Assembly (NCBI RefSeq): GCF_034675905.1
Contig: NZ_JAUCCV010000005.1
Coordinates: 62,001 to 126,000 of the forward strand
Source: Castellaniella sp034675905
GTDB lineage: Bacteria > Pseudomonadota > Gammaproteobacteria > Burkholderiales > Burkholderiaceae_B
Direction: 5' to 3'
DNA: 64,000 nucleotides
The notes below the pieces were generated by a model that searched no databases, had not been told where the DNA came from, and saw nothing but the letters and a program-made list of their open reading frames with translations. Shown here piece after piece: positions 52,264-60,394 of this stretch. The translations under genes were made by a program, and so were the position numbers. Numbering within the stretch: position 1 is the first letter of the stretch; the number at the start of each line of letters is the position of its first letter.

Positions 52264-54021
52264 ATGAGCGCATCCGATGCGGCTGCCTCTCCAGCCTTGA
52301 ATTCCACCCTGTGCCTGGTGGGGCAGGGGGTCGTGCGCGGGTATGCGATCGGCCGGGCGGTTGTCATGAGCGCAGCGGCGCTGGAAGTCGCGCACTATCG
52401 GATTGCCGACGAGGATGTCGCTGCTGAACGGCAGCGCCTGTGCCAGGCGGTCGAAGCCGCCGCGCAGGATCTGCACCAGATGGTCGAGACCTTGCCTGAC
52501 GATGCGCCGCGCGAACTAGGCGTGCTGTTGTCGGTTCATGCCATGCTGCTGCAGGACCCCATGCTGGTGCAGTCAGTCTGTCAACTGATCGAAGAACGTC
52601 AGGTCAATGCTGAATGGGCGCTGACGACCCAGGGCCAGACGCTGGCCGAACAATTCGCGCTCATGGAAGACGCCTATTTGCGCGAACGCAGCGCTGATGT
52701 GCGTCAGGTGATCGAACGGGTCTTGCGGGTGCTGTCGGGTTCGGCCCAGTGGCTGCCCAATCTGGACGAGGTGGATACCGAGGGCAGCCTGATCGTGGTG
52801 GCGCGCGATATTTCTCCTGCCGACATGATGCGCCTGCGCGGCGGAAAATTCGGAGCCTTCCTGACGGATCTGGGCGGGGCGACGTCTCATACCGCCATCG
52901 TGGCGCGCAGCATGAACGTGCCTGCCGTGGTCGGCATGGGCCTGGTGCGCGCGCTGGTGCGCGATGGCGATCTGCTGATCGTCGATGGCATCAATGGCGT
53001 GGTGCTGGTCAATCCTTCGCTCGCCATCCTGCGGGAATACCAAGACCGGCAGGCGGCGTTCCTGCGCGAACGCGACGAACTCAAATCCCTGCGTTTTGCA
53101 CCTGCCATGACGCTGGACGGCATCCAGATTCGCATGGAAGCCAACATCGAATTGCCGGAAGAGGCCGCCGACGCCCTGACGGCCGGCGCCGAGGGTATCG
53201 GCCTGTTCCGCAGCGAATTCCTGTTCATGGGGCGGGCCGAATTACCTGGCGAGGACGAGCAATACGAAGCCTATGCCGCCGTCGTGCGCACCATGGCCGG
53301 GCGGCCGGTCACGATCCGTACGCTGGACATCGGGGCGGACAAGACCCTGGATGGCGAAGCCACGGTGGCGACCAATCCGGCGCTGGGCTTGCGGGCCATC
53401 CGCTATTGCCTGGCCAATCCGGAATTATTCAATACGCAGCTGCGGGCCTTGCTGCGCGCGGCCGCGCATGGCCCTCTCAGGATATTGGTGCCGATGGTGT
53501 CGCACATGCACGAAGTCGTGGCGACGCGCCGGGCATTGGCGCGGGCGGCCGAAGAATTGCGCGATGCCGGCGTGGCTCATGAAACCCGGGTGCAGTTGGG
53601 GGCGATGGTGGAAATTCCGGCCATGGCGATCGCCATCGAGCCCTTTGCCGAAACCCTGGATTTCCTGTCCATCGGCACCAACGACCTGATTCAATACGTG
53701 CTGGCTATCGATCGGGGCGACACGGATGTCGCCTCCTTGTATGACCCCATGCATCCGGCCGTCCTGCGGCTGATCGCTCACACGATCAATGCCGGGGAAC
53801 GCGTGGGCAAGCCCGTGTCAATCTGCGGTGAAATGGCGGGCGATGTACGCGTGACCCGCATGCTGTTGGGTCTGGGATTGACGGGGTTTTCCATGCATCC
53901 GCAGCAGCTGCTGGATGTCAAGAAGGAAATCCGCAAGGCGCATTCCAATGCCTTGCGCGTCAAGGTCGCCTCGGCTTTGAATCGCGCTGAGCGCATCGAC
54001 CTGGCCGCCCTGTCTGCTTGA
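52264..54021 (+). CDS. ptsI: PTS enzyme I (phosphoenolpyruvate-protein phosphotransferase)
   Basis: A 585-residue enzyme I. The phosphohistidine motif is GGATSHTAIVARSMNVPAVV near residue 215. The PEP-binding barrel carries IGLFRSEFLFMGR, IRTLDIGADK and, near the C-terminus, SICGEMAGD. An extra 15-20 residues stand in front of the usual start. It takes phosphate from PEP to HPr. With EIIA and HPr it completes a three-protein chain with no sugar permease. Confidence 0.95.
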   Translation: MSASDAAASPALNSTLCLVGQGVVRGYAIGRAVVMSAAALEVAHYRIADEDVAAERQRLCQAVEAAAQDLHQMVETLPDDAPRELGVLLSVHAMLLQDPMLVQSVCQLIEERQVNAEWALTTQGQTLAEQFALMEDAYLRERSADVRQVIERVLRVLSGSAQWLPNLDEVDTEGSLIVVARDISPADMMRLRGGKFGAFLTDLGGATSHTAIVARSMNVPAVVGMGLVRALVRDGDLLIVDGINGVVLVNPSLAILREYQDRQAAFLRERDELKSLRFAPAMTLDGIQIRMEANIELPEEAADALTAGAEGIGLFRSEFLFMGRAELPGEDEQYEAYAAVVRTMAGRPVTIRTLDIGADKTLDGEATVATNPALGLRAIRYCLANPELFNTQLRALLRAAAHGPLRILVPMVSHMHEVVATRRALARAAEELRDAGVAHETRVQLGAMVEIPAMAIAIEPFAETLDFLSIGTNDLIQYVLAIDRGDTDVASLYDPMHPAVLRLIAHTINAGERVGKPVSICGEMAGDVRVTRMLLGLGLTGFSMHPQQLLDVKKEIRKAHSNALRVKVASALNRAERIDLAALSA

Positions 54022-54057
54022 TCCGAATCAAGTTCCAGGCGGATTCTGTTGCGGATG

Positions 54058-54082
54058 ATGTCCATATTTTTGATGTGGACAT
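54058..54082. repeat. inverted repeat between ptsI and the GGDEF gene
   Basis: ATGTCCA (54058-54064) and TGGACAT (54076-54082) form a perfect 7-bp dyad in the 115-base gap. There is no trailing T-run; it may be a weak transcript end or an operator. Confidence 0.25.
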
Positions 54083-54136
54083 TACACTGGGTGCATCTGG
54101 TGGCCAAGGCGGCAGCGGCCTGTTACCGAGACCGAC

Positions 54137-55894
54137 ATGACTTCCTTCTCCCTGGCTGGACGACGACTGTTCCCCATCCCCTGGCTTCGTTCCTTGAAGC
54201 ACAAGGTACTGATCGCCTTTGTGATGGTGGCCGTATTGGCCGTGATCAATGTGTTGCTGGTCCGCTCTCTGCTGAATGAGTCCGATGGCATTGCCGCGAC
54301 GGTCAACGTGGCCGGCAAGATGCGCATGCTGAGCCAAAAAATCGCCCTGGAGGCGTTGACGGGGTCTCCGGAAACTGAATTCCAGGCCTCCAGTCTGGCG
54401 CAACAGGAACAGTTGTTCGAACAGGCGTATCAGGCGCTGCGCTCGGGCGGTATCCTGTATGGTCAGGCCATCCCCCCGGTCGGCAGCGCCCAGAGCGATC
54501 AGCTGGCGGCTGTCAGCCGTGATTGGCGGATCTATCGCCGGGTCCTCGCGGGATTCATGCAATCCGAGGCAGTGGATGCCGGGTCCTTGCTCCTGCTGCA
54601 AGACCCCGTCAATGTGCGGATAGCGGCGGATCGTCTGCTGGGCAGCGCCGAGGCCTTGCTGGATGCGCTGGTCCTGCATGCCCGCAAGGTCCAGCAGGGC
54701 GCGCTGTATAGCGCCTATGGCTTGTTCGTCCTGGATCTGTTTCTGCTGCTGTTGGCTTATTGGCTGGTGTCACGCCAGGTGCTGCGTCCGATGCACAGTC
54801 TGGCGCAGCAGTGCCGTGAATTGGCGGCGGGCAATTACGCTGTGCGATCACAGCTGGACAAGCAGGATGAATTGGGCCGTTTGGGCGAGGCGCTGAATGC
54901 ATCGGCGGCCCATATCGAACGGCTGTTTGCTGAAGTATCCCGCGAGCGGGCTTCTCTTCGCTTGGCCGAGGCCTCGACCCGGCGTGCGGCATTGGTCTAC
55001 GCGCATACCAGCGAGGCGATGGTCGTCACGGATGCCAATGGCTGGGTGCAGGATATCAATCCGGCTTTCACGGCGATTACGGGCTATACCGTCGCGGATA
55101 TCATCGGCAAGCGCATGAGCGTCCTGAGTTCCGGACGCCATGGCCGGGATTTCTATCAGACCATGTGGCAGTGCCTGGCGGAAACCGGTCGCTGGAGCGG
55201 CGACGTATGGAACCGGCGCAAATCCGGCGAAGAATACGTCGAGCGCCTGACGATCAACACCTCGTACAACGAGGACGGCAGCGTGAACTGCCGCATCGGC
55301 CTGTTTTCCGATGTGACGGAAAAGCGCCGTCGCGAGGCATCCATCTGGCGCCAGGCGCATTACGATCATCTGACGCAGCTGCCCAATCGGCAGATGTTCC
55401 AGGCCAATTTGCTGGGCAGCATCGAAGCTTCGCGGGCGAGCGGTCTGCCGTTTGCGCTGGTGTTCCTGGACCTGGATCTGTTCAAGGAAGTGAACGATAC
55501 CTTTGGCCATGATCAAGGCGATGAGCTCTTGCGCCAGGCGGCCCGCCGTTTGATGGGTTGCGTGCGCAATTCGGATATGGTGGCTCGCCTGGGCGGCGAC
55601 GAATTCACCCTGATCATCCGGGATCTGCCGCATGGCGATGATGTGCATGTGATTTGCCGCAAGATCCTGGACGTCGTGGCCCAGCCTTATGATCTGGGCG
55701 GCCGCGAGGCCAGGATTTCCGCCAGCATGGGCGTTGCGTTCTATCCGAATGACGGAACCGATGCGGCGGACCTGCTCAAGCAGGCGGATCGGGCCATGTA
55801 CGCTTCAAAAGAAAAAGGCCGTAATCAATACAGCCTGTTTTCCCGAGATATGCTGGCGTCCGAGGACGATCAGTCCCTGCTTCAGGCTGGGTAG
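54137..55894 (+). CDS. membrane diguanylate cyclase: PilJ-type sensor, HAMP, PAS, GGDEF
   Basis: A 585-residue membrane sensor. TM1 (about 20-40) is followed by a PilJ/NarX-like periplasmic helix domain (VNVAGKMRMLSQKIALEAL). TM2 (about 193-215) leads to HAMP (MHSLAQQCRELAAGNYAVRS), PAS (about 290-405: SEAMVVTDANGWVQDINPAF) and GGDEF (about 415-570). The active-site motif is intact (RLGGDEFTLI near 487), and RNSD five residues before it is a complete inhibitory I-site. It should make c-di-GMP under product inhibition. It ends tail to tail with amtB, overlapping by 13 bases. Confidence 0.9.
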   Translation: MTSFSLAGRRLFPIPWLRSLKHKVLIAFVMVAVLAVINVLLVRSLLNESDGIAATVNVAGKMRMLSQKIALEALTGSPETEFQASSLAQQEQLFEQAYQALRSGGILYGQAIPPVGSAQSDQLAAVSRDWRIYRRVLAGFMQSEAVDAGSLLLLQDPVNVRIAADRLLGSAEALLDALVLHARKVQQGALYSAYGLFVLDLFLLLLAYWLVSRQVLRPMHSLAQQCRELAAGNYAVRSQLDKQDELGRLGEALNASAAHIERLFAEVSRERASLRLAEASTRRAALVYAHTSEAMVVTDANGWVQDINPAFTAITGYTVADIIGKRMSVLSSGRHGRDFYQTMWQCLAETGRWSGDVWNRRKSGEEYVERLTINTSYNEDGSVNCRIGLFSDVTEKRRREASIWRQAHYDHLTQLPNRQMFQANLLGSIEASRASGLPFALVFLDLDLFKEVNDTFGHDQGDELLRQAARRLMGCVRNSDMVARLGGDEFTLIIRDLPHGDDVHVICRKILDVVAQPYDLGGREARISASMGVAFYPNDGTDAADLLKQADRAMYASKEKGRNQYSLFSRDMLASEDDQSLLQAG

Positions 55895-57111
55895 GCGGTT
55901 TCGCCATGGTCCGCCTGATCCAGTCCTTGGCTTTCCTGTTCGCTATTGGCGCGCAGCCCGATCAGATGATCCGCGGCCCAGATGGACAAAGCGGCTGTCA
56001 GGCCCGCCCATAACAGGCTGACCAGGACGGCTTCGGCCTGCAGCCAGACCTGCCAGGACAGTGCTCCCCATCCAACGGGGCCGGGGCCGCCCAGACTGCC
56101 GGAATAGAACACCCCGGTCAGCAGTGCGCCCACGATGCCGCCCACCCCATGAATGCCGAATACGTCGAATGCGTCATCAATGCGCAGGCGCCGCTTCAGG
56201 TGGCTGACTCCGAACAGCGCGGCCCAGGCTGTCAGTGCGCCGATCAGAGGCGCAGCGGCCGGAGCGACCAGCCCGGCCGCCGGTGTGATGCCGACCAGAC
56301 CGGCAATGGAGCCGGAGATGGCGCCCAGCAGGGATGCTTTGCCTTTGAGCAGCCTTTCCGCCAGCGCCCAGGCCAGGACGCCGCTGATGGCGGCCAGCAA
56401 GGTATTGACCAGCGCCAGGACGGCCTGTTCATTGGCGGCCAGCGCCGAACCGCCGTTAAAGCCGAACCAGCCCACCCACAGCAACGCCGCGCCGAGCAGG
56501 TTCAGCGGCAGATTGTGCGGCGGCATGGCTTGGCGGCCATAGCCTCGGCGCGGCCCCAGGTAGCGGGCGGCGACCAGGCCTGCCGCGCCGGCGCTGATGT
56601 GTACGACCGTGCCGCCCGCGAAGTCCAGAGCGCCTCGCAGATGCAGCCAGCCGTCATTGGCCCAGACCATGTGGGCGATAGGCAGGTAGCCCAGGGTGAA
56701 CCATAAGCCGATGAAGCACAGGACAGCGCCGAATCGCGCCCGTTCGGCGATGCTGCCGGTGATCAAGCCGCAGGTGATGGCGGCGAATGTGGCCTGGAAC
56801 AGGGAGAACAGCAATTCCGGGATCGAGCCCAGCAGCGGCAGCGTCACGGTTGCGCCGGGTTGATACAGCCCTGCCAGCCCCAGCCGGCTCAAGCCGCCCA
56901 GGCCTCCGAAGCCGGCGGTGAATGCCAGGGAATAGCCGTACAGAAACCACAGGATGATCGCCAAGGCGCAGGCGGCCAGCACCTGGCTCATGACGGACAG
57001 CACATGGCGGCCGCGTGCCAGGCCGCCATAAAAAAGCGCCAGGCCGGGCATGCACATCAGCCAGACCAGCAAGGTGGAGACCATCATCCAGACGACGTCG
57101 GTTTTATCCAT
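55882..57111 (-). CDS. amtB: ammonium transporter AmtB
   Basis: A 409-residue Amt/Rh family channel with about 11 membrane spans. The start VWMMVSTLLVWLMCMPGLAL and FYGGLARGRHVLSVM are typical. The twin pore histidines are in GGTVVHISAGAAGLVA and DVFGIHGVGGIVGALLTG. It imports ammonium and is blocked by GlnK, encoded 17 bases upstream on the same strand. The N-terminus begins directly at the first span, without the cleaved signal peptide of E. coli AmtB. Confidence 0.93.
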   Translation of the reverse strand: MDKTDVVWMMVSTLLVWLMCMPGLALFYGGLARGRHVLSVMSQVLAACALAIILWFLYGYSLAFTAGFGGLGGLSRLGLAGLYQPGATVTLPLLGSIPELLFSLFQATFAAITCGLITGSIAERARFGAVLCFIGLWFTLGYLPIAHMVWANDGWLHLRGALDFAGGTVVHISAGAAGLVAARYLGPRRGYGRQAMPPHNLPLNLLGAALLWVGWFGFNGGSALAANEQAVLALVNTLLAAISGVLAWALAERLLKGKASLLGAISGSIAGLVGITPAAGLVAPAAAPLIGALTAWAALFGVSHLKRRLRIDDAFDVFGIHGVGGIVGALLTGVFYSGSLGGPGPVGWGALSWQVWLQAEAVLVSLLWAGLTAALSIWAADHLIGLRANSEQESQGLDQADHGETAYPA

Positions 57112-57128
57112 GATGTGTGCTCCTGTGC

Positions 57129-57467
57129 TCAGAGGGCGGCTTCGCCGGTTTCACCCGTGCGGATGCGCACGACCTGATCCAGCGGGGTGATGAAGATCTT
57201 GCCGTCGCCGATCTTGCCGGTATGGGCTGCCTGGCTCAGGCATTCCAGCGTCATTTCAACCCAGCTGTCGGGTACGGCGACCTGGACCTGCAGCTTGGGC
57301 AGGAAGTCCACTTGGTATTCCGCGCCCCGGTACAGTTCGGTATGGCCTTTCTGGCGACCGAAGCCGCGGGCTTCCGTGACGGTCATGCCCTGGATGCCGG
57401 AGGCGATCAAGGCGGCATGCACTTCGTCCAGTTTGAAGGGTTTGATGATGGCCGTGATGAGTTTCAT
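57129..57467 (-). CDS. glnK: nitrogen regulatory PII protein GlnK
   Basis: A 112-residue PII protein. The T-loop HTELYRGAEYQVDFLPK carries Y51, the uridylylation site, and KPFKLDEVHAAL starts the protein in the usual way. It senses 2-oxoglutarate and ATP/ADP and docks on AmtB when nitrogen is ample. It is the first gene of glnK-amtB and has a sigma-54 promoter 37 bases upstream. Confidence 0.95.
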   Translation of the reverse strand: MKLITAIIKPFKLDEVHAALIASGIQGMTVTEARGFGRQKGHTELYRGAEYQVDFLPKLQVQVAVPDSWVEMTLECLSQAAHTGKIGDGKIFITPLDQVVRIRTGETGEAAL

Positions 57468-57503
57468 GAGCGTTCCTTGTTAGCGGGATGCAGAAGACTC
57501 CAA

Positions 57504-57518
57504 GCAAAAATCGTGCCA
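57504..57518 (-). promoter_or_regulatory. sigma-54 promoter of glnK-amtB
   Basis: On the minus strand the sequence TGGCACGATTTTTGC is an exact match to the -24/-12 consensus TGGCAC-N5-TTGC. It lies 37-51 bases upstream of the glnK start, so expression should depend on RpoN and a nitrogen activator such as NtrC. Confidence 0.85.
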
Positions 57519-57560
57519 TGGGTCCAGGCAGTCCTGTTGCCTGATCAGGAGAGGTGCTCA

Positions 57561-57577
57561 TGCCCCATGTTGGCGCA
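57561..57577 (-). promoter_or_regulatory. candidate NtrC-type site upstream of glnK
   Basis: TGCCCCA-TGT-TGGCGCA is a near-perfect dyad resembling the NtrC site (TGCACCA-N4-TGGTGCA) but with a 3-base spacer. It is about 45 bases upstream of the sigma-54 promoter. The match is imperfect. Confidence 0.3.
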
Positions 57578-57786
57578 TGTCGTCCGCCGATTTGCCCCGG
57601 TCTGGGGCAGGGGGTCGGCTGGCAAGCGGCTGTAAAACCTCTTTCCGGGAGGGGTGTTTTGTGTCGAGTTGTTGATGGGGCGACAGGGGATTCTGCTTGG
57701 CAGAGGCCGAATTCCCCCAGGGGAGTTTGCCTCGTCTGAAATCAGAGACGTCTTGTGGCGCTGACATCAGTCTTTACATGTCAGGG

Positions 57787-57814
57787 TTTACCCTGTTTGT
57801 GATGCCGCTAGAAT
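57787..57814 (+). promoter_or_regulatory. candidate sigma-70 promoter of the lipoprotein gene
   Basis: TTTACC at 57787-57792, a 16-base spacer, and TAGAAT at 57809-57814, 82 bases before the start codon. The inverted pair TGACAT (57762-57767) and ATGTCA (57778-57783) just upstream may be an operator. Apart from this, the sigma-54 promoter and the NtrC-like dyad, I see nothing clear in the 429-base gap 57468-57896. Confidence 0.4.
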
Positions 57815-57896
57815 TGTAACTGACCCGGTTGTGACAGACCGGTCTTCGACAATGATCCGCACTGTGCTGATAGCGGACTTTTGAATAGGGAAGATC

Positions 57897-58283
57897 ATGA
57901 ATACGATGCGCAAAACGCTGACGATGGCTGCTGTGGTGGCTTCTTTGGGCCTGCTGGCGGCTTGCTCCAAGAGCGAAGAGCCTGCGGTTTCGCCGGCAGC
58001 TCCCGCCCCCTCCACGACTCCCACTCCCGCGCCGGTGCCGCCGGCCGCGCAAGACCAGTCTGCTGCTCCGCAGGCCGACCAGCAATCCATGCAGGACAAG
58101 CTCTCGGAATCCGCAGCAGCGGCCAAGGACAAAGCAGCGGAAGTCGGCCAGGCCGTGTCGGATCAGGCCGGCAAGTTGGCTGACGAAGCGGGCAAGGCTG
58201 CCGATAGCGCCCGTGAATCCGTGAAGGAAGGCGCTGCCAAGGCCGACGCCGCCATTCAAGGCGCTGTGGGCAACGGCAAGTAA
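57897..58283 (+). CDS. small Ala/Lys-rich lipoprotein of unknown function
   Basis: A 128-residue predicted lipoprotein. The signal peptide ends in lipobox LAAC at about residue 22. A Pro/Ala-rich spacer (about 30-55) follows, then about 65 residues of repeating Ala/Lys/Asp/Glu helix (AAAKDKAAEVGQAVSDQAGK and similar) with an 11-residue-like period, as in LEA or apolipoprotein-type amphipathic helices. It probably lies on the outer membrane or spans toward peptidoglycan. No specific family is recognised. It is monocistronic, with a strong terminator after it. Confidence 0.75.
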   Translation: MNTMRKTLTMAAVVASLGLLAACSKSEEPAVSPAAPAPSTTPTPAPVPPAAQDQSAAPQADQQSMQDKLSESAAAAKDKAAEVGQAVSDQAGKLADEAGKAADSARESVKEGAAKADAAIQGAVGNGK

Positions 58284-58320
58284 GCTGCCGGATGTCTCTC
58301 TGCGCTTAGCAGAGGGTGTG

Positions 58321-58350
58321 GCAAAAAGGGCGCATTCGCGCCCTTTTTGC
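58321..58350. terminator. bidirectional rho-independent terminator
   Basis: A perfect 13-bp stem GCAAAAAGGGCGC/GCGCCCTTTTTGC with a 4-base loop, A-rich on one side and T-rich on the other, 37 bases after the lipoprotein stop. Confidence 0.85.
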
Positions 58351-58401
58351 TGTGCCGGCCCGTATAGTGCGATGCACAGGCATCCAGGCGGGGGAACCGA
58401 T

Positions 58402-59916
58402 ATGTCGCTTGCAGTGCTGGCCAGCCGAGCCCTGTTCGGGTTGCATGCCCGTCCGGTGCAGGTTGAAGTGCATGTGGGCAGCGGCTTGCCCAGTTTCTCT
58501 ATTGTCGGCCTGCCGGGGGCCGGCGTGCGGGAAAGCAGGGAACGGGTGCGTTCCGCCATCCTCAATTGCGGCTTTGAGTTCCCGGCGGGACGGATCACGG
58601 CCAATCTGGCCCCGGCTGATCTGCCCAAGGATTCCGGGCGGTTTGATTTGCCGATCGCCCTGGGCGTGCTGTTGGCGTCGGGGCAGGTGGCGGATGGCCG
58701 AGGCGCCAGCCCGGATGTGCGTCACTACGTCCTGGCGGGCGAATTGTCCCTGACCGGCACGCTGGTGCCCGCGGATTCTGCATTGGCTATTGCCCTGGCG
58801 GTCGCTCAGGATGATCCCCAGGCGATCCTCGTCCTGGCGCCACCGGCAGCCGGCCTTGCCGCCTTGGTCCCCGGGCTGCATGTGCTGGCGGCCGGCAGCC
58901 TGGATGAAGTTGTCGCCCACTTTGCCGAGCGTCAGTCCTTGCCTGTCGCCGATCCGTTGCGGTTGCTGGACGAGGCCGGCGATACGCGGTGCCTGGCGGA
59001 TGTGCGTGGTCAGGTTTTGGCGCGTCGCGCCTTGGAAATCGCTGCGGCGGGTGGCCATAGCTTGCTCATGAGCGGGCCGCCGGGGGTGGGTAAAAGCATG
59101 TTGGCCCAGCGCCTGCCGGGCTTGCTGCCGCCTTTGTCGCGGCGCCAGTCGCTGGAGGTCGCCGCCGTCCATGGCCTGGTGCGGCCTTTGCAGGCCTTAT
59201 CCAGCATTCCGCCCTTTCGGGCGCCGCATCATGGCGCGTCCTGTGCCGCTTTGGTGGGCGGCGGCGCCCATCCCCGGCCAGGGGAAATCAGTCTGGCGCA
59301 TCATGGGGTGCTGTTTCTGGATGAGCTGCCTGAGTTCGAGCGCCGGGCGCTGGAGGCCCTGCGCGAACCGCTGGAAACCGGAGAGGTCACCGTGGCGCGT
59401 GCGGCCGGCAGCTGCCATTTTCCGGCCCGATTCCAGTTGGTGGCAGCCATGAATCCCTGTCCTTGCGGCTGGTTGGGTCATCCGCGCCAGACCTGTCGCT
59501 GCCCGCAAGAGCGGGTCGTGCGCTACCGCGCTCAGGTGTCGGGTCCGCTGCTGGACCGCATTGATCTGCACGTCGTTCTGTCCGTCGAAAGCGCCTGGCA
59601 CGAAGCGCCTGCTGGAGAGTCGTCCGCCCGCGTGCGCGAACGTGTCGTGGCGGCGCGCGACCGGCAGCAAAGCCGCCAGGCCTGCCTGAACGCTTATTTG
59701 GATGCGGCAGCCTTGGCCGACTGTGCGTGTCTGGATGCGGCGGGGCAGGCATTGTTGGCACGGACGGTGGCCAACTGGGGCTGGTCCGCCCGGGCGACGC
59801 AGCGGGCATTGCGGGTGGCGCGTACCCTGGCCGATCTGCAAGGCGATCCGGCCGTGAGTGCGGCGGTGCTGGCCCAGGCGATCCAATTCCGGCCAGATAC
59901 GGGCTTACCGTCCTGA
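58402..59916 (+). CDS. comM: YifB/ComM-family Mg-chelatase-like AAA+ ATPase
   Basis: A 504-residue protein. The N-terminal ChlI-like domain (about 1-170: VQVEVHVGSGLPSFSIVGLP) precedes the AAA+ domain with Walker A SGPPGVGKSMLAQRL near residue 227, Walker B GVLFLDELPEFERRALEAL, and a C-terminal lid domain. A zinc-type NPCPCGWLGHPRQTCRC motif follows Walker B. ComM is a hexameric helicase for branch migration in natural transformation. The ATG at 58402 is chosen since the family begins at this point; an earlier in-frame start overlaps the terminator. Confidence 0.9.
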   Translation: MSLAVLASRALFGLHARPVQVEVHVGSGLPSFSIVGLPGAGVRESRERVRSAILNCGFEFPAGRITANLAPADLPKDSGRFDLPIALGVLLASGQVADGRGASPDVRHYVLAGELSLTGTLVPADSALAIALAVAQDDPQAILVLAPPAAGLAALVPGLHVLAAGSLDEVVAHFAERQSLPVADPLRLLDEAGDTRCLADVRGQVLARRALEIAAAGGHSLLMSGPPGVGKSMLAQRLPGLLPPLSRRQSLEVAAVHGLVRPLQALSSIPPFRAPHHGASCAALVGGGAHPRPGEISLAHHGVLFLDELPEFERRALEALREPLETGEVTVARAAGSCHFPARFQLVAAMNPCPCGWLGHPRQTCRCPQERVVRYRAQVSGPLLDRIDLHVVLSVESAWHEAPAGESSARVRERVVAARDRQQSRQACLNAYLDAAALADCACLDAAGQALLARTVANWGWSARATQRALRVARTLADLQGDPAVSAAVLAQAIQFRPDTGLPS

Positions 59917-59955
59917 ACCGTTAAAATACAGTTTTATCCGCAGCAGGAGGCCGCG

Positions 59956-60204
59956 ATGATCGCCCCCAATCAATGGTTCGATGACTTCCAAAAAAACATG
60001 TCGGACTTGCTCGCCAAGACCCCGGCGGCTGATATAGAACGCAATATGAAAGCGCTGATGACGCAGACTTTCGCCCGTATGGATCTGATCACCCGCGAGG
60101 AATTCGACGTGCAGGCCGATCTGCTGGCCAGGGCGCTGACGCGTGTCGAGGCCCTGGAAGCCCGCGTGCAGGCATTGGAACAGCAGTTCGACAAAACCGC
60201 ATAA
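59956..60204 (+). CDS. ubiK: UbiK family accessory factor (BMFP/YqiC)
   Basis: An 82-residue protein with an amphipathic N-terminal region (DDFQKNMSDLLAKTPAAD) and a C-terminal coiled coil (ALTRVEALEARVQALEQQF), which forms trimers in this family. UbiK assists aerobic ubiquinone synthesis with UbiJ and binds membranes. GCAGGAGGCCGCG precedes the start. The promoter of the rpmI operon overlaps its last codons. Confidence 0.88.
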   Translation: MIAPNQWFDDFQKNMSDLLAKTPAADIERNMKALMTQTFARMDLITREEFDVQADLLARALTRVEALEARVQALEQQFDKTA

Positions 60205-60217
60205 AGCGTTCTATAAT
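60188..60217 (+). promoter_or_regulatory. sigma-70 promoter of rpmI-rplT-pheST
   Basis: TCGACA at 60188-60193, an 18-base spacer, and a perfect TATAAT at 60212-60217. It overlaps the 3' end of ubiK. Transcription should begin near 60224, giving a leader of about 170 bases before rpmI. Confidence 0.75.
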
Positions 60218-60223
60218 CAAGGG

Positions 60224-60394
60224 CTTTTCCCACCGTCTGATGGTCTTTCACAAGGTATTTCAGGTGTGGGAACAAGGGAATTTCGCCATGCAGGTTGCGC
60301 ATGGCGAATTCAACAAGACTGGTGGATTACAGGTCAGACAAGCGCCCGATGTGTCGGGACACCTGGGTTCACCCAAGCCAACAGAGTAATCGTC
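60224..60394 (+). promoter_or_regulatory. structured mRNA leader upstream of rpmI (candidate ribosomal-protein autoregulatory leader)
   Basis: Four pairings are visible: TTCCCAC (60227-60233) with GTGGGAA (60266-60272); a strong hairpin at 60278-60311 (CGCCATG/CATGGCG extended by GAATT/AATTC); CCCGA/TCGGG at 60345-60358; and TGGGT/ACCCA at 60364-60375. L20 represses its own operon through leader RNA in several bacteria, so this is the natural candidate site. Confidence 0.5.

Noticed and set aside
57774..58628. A 284-residue minus-strand frame across the lipoprotein gene and the start of yifB
   Set aside because: It runs through a strong bidirectional terminator and opposes two supported genes; no family features.
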